The notes beneath the pieces were generated by a model that ran no database searches, was not told where the DNA came from, and saw only the letters and a list, made by a program, of their open reading frames with translations. This document shows, one piece after another, positions 5,459 through 6,981 of a DNA stretch of 6,981 nucleotides. Position numbers and translations under genes: made by a program. Source of the DNA: Pseudomonadota bacterium (lineage in GTDB: Bacteria > Pseudomonadota > Alphaproteobacteria > Rhodospirillales > 2-02-FULL-58-16); assembly GCA_022567015.1 (NCBI GenBank), contig JADFHR010000171.1, forward strand, positions 1 to 6,981. Reading direction: 5' to 3'. Positions within the stretch are counted from its first letter, which is position 1; every line of letters begins with the position of its first letter.

Positions 5459-5511
5459 GACACCGGTCCGTCCGCAAAATTCACTTCCATTTCCAGCTCA
5501 CCGTCTCCCAT
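5455..5511 (-). CDS. Possible 18-aa leader ORF of early operon
   Basis: This is the first ORF after the leftward early promoter. ATG 5511 lies ten bases after the -10 hexamer, so the message would be nearly leaderless. An internal ATG at 5490 is an alternative. The peptide, MGDGELEMEVNFADGPVS, is strongly acidic. Its stop overlaps the next ATG as TCATGA. It could be a leader peptide coupling translation to the genes downstream, or a genuine acidic micro-protein. Confidence 0.4.
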   Translation of the reverse strand: MGDGELEMEVNFADGPVS

Positions 5512-5520
5512 GGTCAGCGG

Positions 5521-5549
5521 AATGTAAGTGGTGCTTAAGGTGATGTCAA
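5521..5549 (-). promoter_or_regulatory. Leftward early promoter (repressor-controlled)
   Basis: On the minus strand, TTGACA (5549-5544) is separated by exactly 17 bases from TACATT (5526-5521), which keeps four of six -10 consensus bases. Transcription would start near 5514, just before the 18-codon ORF, and run through the early genes. Two operator-like inverted repeats lie on it, one over the -10 and spacer, one over the -35. It corresponds in layout to the lytic promoter opposite a CI gene. Confidence 0.82.
5525..5537. promoter_or_regulatory. Operator site A
   Basis: TAAGTGGTGCTTA is an inverted repeat TAAG-N5-CTTA, preceded by G. It covers the -10 and part of the spacer of the leftward early promoter. 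Its centre is 22 bp from that of site B, about two helical turns, which suits side-by-side binding of repressor dimers. Assignment to this repressor is inferred from position. Confidence 0.72.
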
Positions 5550-5559
5550 GCTATTCTTA
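5547..5559. promoter_or_regulatory. Operator site B
   Basis: CAAGCTATTCTTA on the plus strand, or GTAAGAATAGCTTG on the minus, is the same GTAAG-N5-CTTR pattern with one changed arm base. It overlaps the -35 of the leftward promoter. The GTAAGAA half is identical to that of site C. Confidence 0.66.
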
Positions 5560-5589
5560 CAATGAAGCCGCGCGCGGGCTGTTTTACAT

Positions 5590-5602
5590 AAGTATGGCTA
5601 TG
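5590..5602. promoter_or_regulatory. Weak operator-like site over repressor start
   Basis: TAAGTATGGCTAT keeps six of the eight arm bases of the TAAG-N5-CTTA pattern. It covers both possible start codons of the repressor. Its centre is 43 bp from site B, about four turns. It could serve negative autoregulation, but two mismatches make it tentative. Confidence 0.28.
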
Positions 5603-6274
5603 ACCCTTGGCACCCAAATCCGCCAGGCCCGCGAAGGGGCCAGGAAATCGCAGGAGAATATCGCCGACCACTTCGGCATCACCCGCGAGGCCGTGTCCCA
5701 GTGGGAGAGCGGTCACACCAGGCCCCGGACCCACCGCCTTGTTGAACTGGCCCGGTTTCTCGGCACGACGCTGGAATGGTTGATGACCGAAAGCGGCGAA
5801 ATGCCGGTTGCGGACGTCGCCACGGTTTTGCCCATTTCGCATAACAGGATATTCGTCGTCGGCGAGGTACAGGCCGGAGTGTGGCGGGAGGCCATGGAGG
5901 AATCCCCCGACGTGCGCCATTACATAGAGACGCCGGAAGATCAGCGGTATCCGGGTATCCGCCGGTTTGCCCTGCGCGTCAAGGGACCATCCATGGGCGA
6001 CGTATTCCCCGACGGCAGCATCATCATCTGCGTCAAGCTCATGGACATCGGCCGTCAACCCCTGGACGGGGAGTACGTCATCGTGCAGCGCGTCCGCCGC
6101 GACGGGCTGACCGAGGCCACGGTCAAACAGTATGTGCTGAAGGACGGCCAGGTCTATCTCTGGCCCCGCTCCCAACACCCCGATTACCAGCAGCCCCTGA
6201 AGCTGACGCCGGACGGCGAGAACGAGGAGATCCTCATCACCGCCATCGCCATCCGCGTCGACAGGCCCCTTTAA
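5594..6274 (+). CDS. CI/LexA-type prophage repressor with S24 peptidase
   Basis: This protein keeps the phage dormant by binding operators and is inactivated when RecA filaments stimulate its self-cleavage. Residues 5-64 form an XRE-type HTH domain with recognition helix around ITREAVSQWESG (29-40). A linker leads to the S24 domain: VGEVQAGVW holds the likely Ala94-Gly95 scissile bond, VKGPSMGDVFPDGS holds nucleophile Ser133, and EATVKQY holds general base Lys178. Length (226 aa) is typical. The frame opens further upstream at GTG 5528, but that falls inside operator A, and the HTH homology begins near Met1/Met3, so I use ATG 5594 (ATG 5600 also fits). Neither has a Shine-Dalgarno sequence, and a -10-like TACATA lies at 5585, so the message may be leaderless, as for lambda cI. 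It lies divergent to the early promoter. Confidence 0.94.
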   Translation: MAMTLGTQIRQAREGARKSQENIADHFGITREAVSQWESGHTRPRTHRLVELARFLGTTLEWLMTESGEMPVADVATVLPISHNRIFVVGEVQAGVWREAMEESPDVRHYIETPEDQRYPGIRRFALRVKGPSMGDVFPDGSIIICVKLMDIGRQPLDGEYVIVQRVRRDGLTEATVKQYVLKDGQVYLWPRSQHPDYQQPLKLTPDGENEEILITAIAIRVDRPL

Positions 6275-6298
6275 ATATCCCGGGCGACACCATCCGCG

Positions 6299-6312
6299 GC
6301 GCGTAAACGCGC
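6299..6312. repeat. GC hairpin after the repressor gene
   Basis: GCGCG-TAAA-CGCGC forms a 5-bp stem behind the repressor stop codon. No T-run follows, so termination here would be weak or factor-dependent. Little more can be said. Confidence 0.35.
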
Positions 6313-6329
6313 GCGTTGGTAAGGAAAAC

Positions 6330-6358
6330 TTGACTTTATAGTAAGAACATCTTATAGT
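6330..6358 (+). promoter_or_regulatory. Rightward promoter with operator in spacer
   Basis: TTGACT (6330-6335), 17 bases, then TATAGT (6353-6358): each hexamer differs from the sigma-70 consensus at one position and the spacing is ideal. Transcription should start near 6365, 22 bases before the ATG of the 88-aa gene. This is the strongest promoter by sequence in the window, and operator site C fills its spacer. Confidence 0.87.
6342..6354. promoter_or_regulatory. Operator site C
   Basis: TAAGAACATCTTA has perfect 5-base arms (TAAGA/TCTTA) around ACA and fits the GTAAG-N5-CTTR pattern of sites A and B. It occupies the spacer and the first two bases of the -10, so a bound dimer would exclude RNA polymerase. 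It ties the rightward unit to the same repressor. Confidence 0.74.
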
Positions 6359-6386
6359 GCCCCGGTCATTATGGACGGAGGCACCG

Positions 6387-6653
6387 ATGGCCTTTCAAAC
6401 CAAGGACTTAAGCGTTCTCGCCTACGCCAACGGATTCACGCTTTGGCACTACACCACCGCCGACCCCGCCGTCGCCTTGACCAAGGCGGGGCCCGGATAC
6501 TTCGACCCGGCGCACGCCATGCTGCGGGCCGGCGACATCATCCTCGCCAACGCCCGCGCCGGCGGCCGGCCGAGCGCCGCCATGCTGGTGGTGGCGGGTA
6601 ACGAATCGGACCAGGTCTCCATCACCGAACTGACCGCGCCGGGCCATGCCTGA
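6387..6653 (+). CDS. Short phage protein of DLSVLAYANGFTLWHY type
   Basis: ATG 6387 is supported by ACGGAGG six bases upstream; the frame extends to a GTG at 6357 that lies within the promoter -10, so that start is rejected. The 88-aa product begins MAFQTKDLSVLAYANGFTLW and continues with HYTTAD, then YFDPAHAMLRAGDIILANA, and ends VSITELTAPGHA. I recall short proteins of this kind, with the LSVLAYANGF-LWHY block and ML-GD-I-A block, from many prophages, often near head or structural genes, but know no proven function. It is small, has no membrane segment and looks like a compact beta-rich fold. It is first in a rightward unit controlled by the repressor and overlaps the next gene by eight bases. 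Confidence 0.86.
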   Translation: MAFQTKDLSVLAYANGFTLWHYTTADPAVALTKAGPGYFDPAHAMLRAGDIILANARAGGRPSAAMLVVAGNESDQVSITELTAPGHA

Positions 6654-6981
6654 CCTGCCCTCCGCACGGCTTCGGGAGGCGGGCGCGCTTGCCCGGCTCT
6701 ACAACCGCTATGACTGCCGCCCGCCGAAGCATCTGTTGGAGGCGGCGCTCACCGGCCGGTCGCAAGTCGAGATCGCCATCGCAACCTTGCGCGGCCAGGC
6801 CCGCTGGAATATCGCCAAGGCCCGGGACTGGGAGCGCGCCGCCGGTCTCGCCGAAGCGAACGACCATCCGTTGCGGGCCCGTCTTCAGCGCGGCGATGCC
6901 CGGTTCCACCGCGCCATCGCGCGCCGCCAGTACCGCGAGGCGACCCGCCTCGAGGCCGCCGGCGGGCCCGCCACGGCCGGG
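6646..6981 (+). CDS. Hypothetical phage protein, 3' end beyond window
   Basis: ATG 6646 lies inside the end of the 88-aa gene (8-base overlap) and the frame stays open to the right edge, giving 112 residues. The sequence is rich in Arg and Ala and almost wholly helical in appearance: RLREAGALARLYNRYD, then HLLEAALTGRSQVEIAIATL, RWNIAKARDWERAAGLAEA and RFHRAIARRQYREATRLEAA. No motif or family is recognised. No good Shine-Dalgarno sequence is seen, so translation is probably coupled to the upstream gene. Bases 6778-6792, coding IATLR, repeat bases 3-17. Confidence 0.72.
   Translation, partial: MPDLPSARLREAGALARLYNRYDCRPPKHLLEAALTGRSQVEIAIATLRGQARWNIAKARDWERAAGLAEANDHPLRARLQRGDARFHRAIARRQYREATRLEAAGGPATAG

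Noticed and set aside
5568..5577. CCGCGCGCGG palindrome in the repressor leader
   Set aside because: Short alternating CG runs are common at this GC content and it does not match the operator pattern.
5528..5593. Upstream extension of the repressor to GTG 5528
   Set aside because: It would start inside operator A with no ribosome binding site, and adds 22 residues ahead of a normal XRE domain.
6299..6312. Intrinsic terminator behind the repressor
   Set aside because: The stem is only five pairs and no T-run follows.
1..6981. tRNA, rRNA or riboswitch
   Set aside because: I found no cloverleaf, rRNA-like or known aptamer-like sequence by reading; a covariance-model scan was not possible.

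Overview
The window looks like the immunity and packaging region of a temperate tailed phage (prophage or phage contig) from a high-GC proteobacterium. This rests on a recognisable terminase large subunit, a LexA/CI-type self-cleaving repressor, a VRR-NUC-type protein, short tightly overlapping phage-style ORFs and two consensus-like sigma-70 promoters. The host cannot be placed further from these bases.

Layout. The centre of control is at about 5521-5602. A repressor gene (5594-6274, +) is transcribed rightward, and a strong early promoter (TTGACA-N17-TACATT) faces left. From that promoter runs a compact leftward series: an 18-codon ORF, a 22-codon ORF, a 114-aa protein, a small membrane protein, a VRR-NUC-like protein, a multi-HTH protein, a 38-aa ORF, a 72-aa ORF and a 278-aa protein with a possible C-terminal HTH. 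Neighbouring frames meet almost everywhere by ATGA, GTGA or TGATG overlaps, so the run reads as one translationally coupled operon. Next, still on the minus strand, come a candidate promoter, a strong intrinsic terminator, a terminase small subunit-like gene and the terminase large subunit. A 33-codon ORF follows near the left edge.

Right of the repressor, a second consensus-like promoter (TTGACT-N17-TATAGT) drives an 88-aa phage protein and an overlapping gene that runs off the right edge.

Three copies of an inverted repeat, GTAAG-N5-CTTR, sit on the two sigma-70 promoters: two on the leftward early promoter, 22 bp apart centre to centre, and one filling the spacer of the rightward promoter. 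The simplest reading is that one repressor shuts both transcription units and RecA-stimulated self-cleavage opens both. The terminase genes have a further gate, a promoter followed at once by a terminator, as in Q-type late control.

The least ordinary content is two arrays of a 7-bp tandem repeat (TTCTGAC-like; 5 and 9 units). Read on the coding (minus) strand they contain no stop codon in any frame, and both lie inside small ORFs that tile into the operon.
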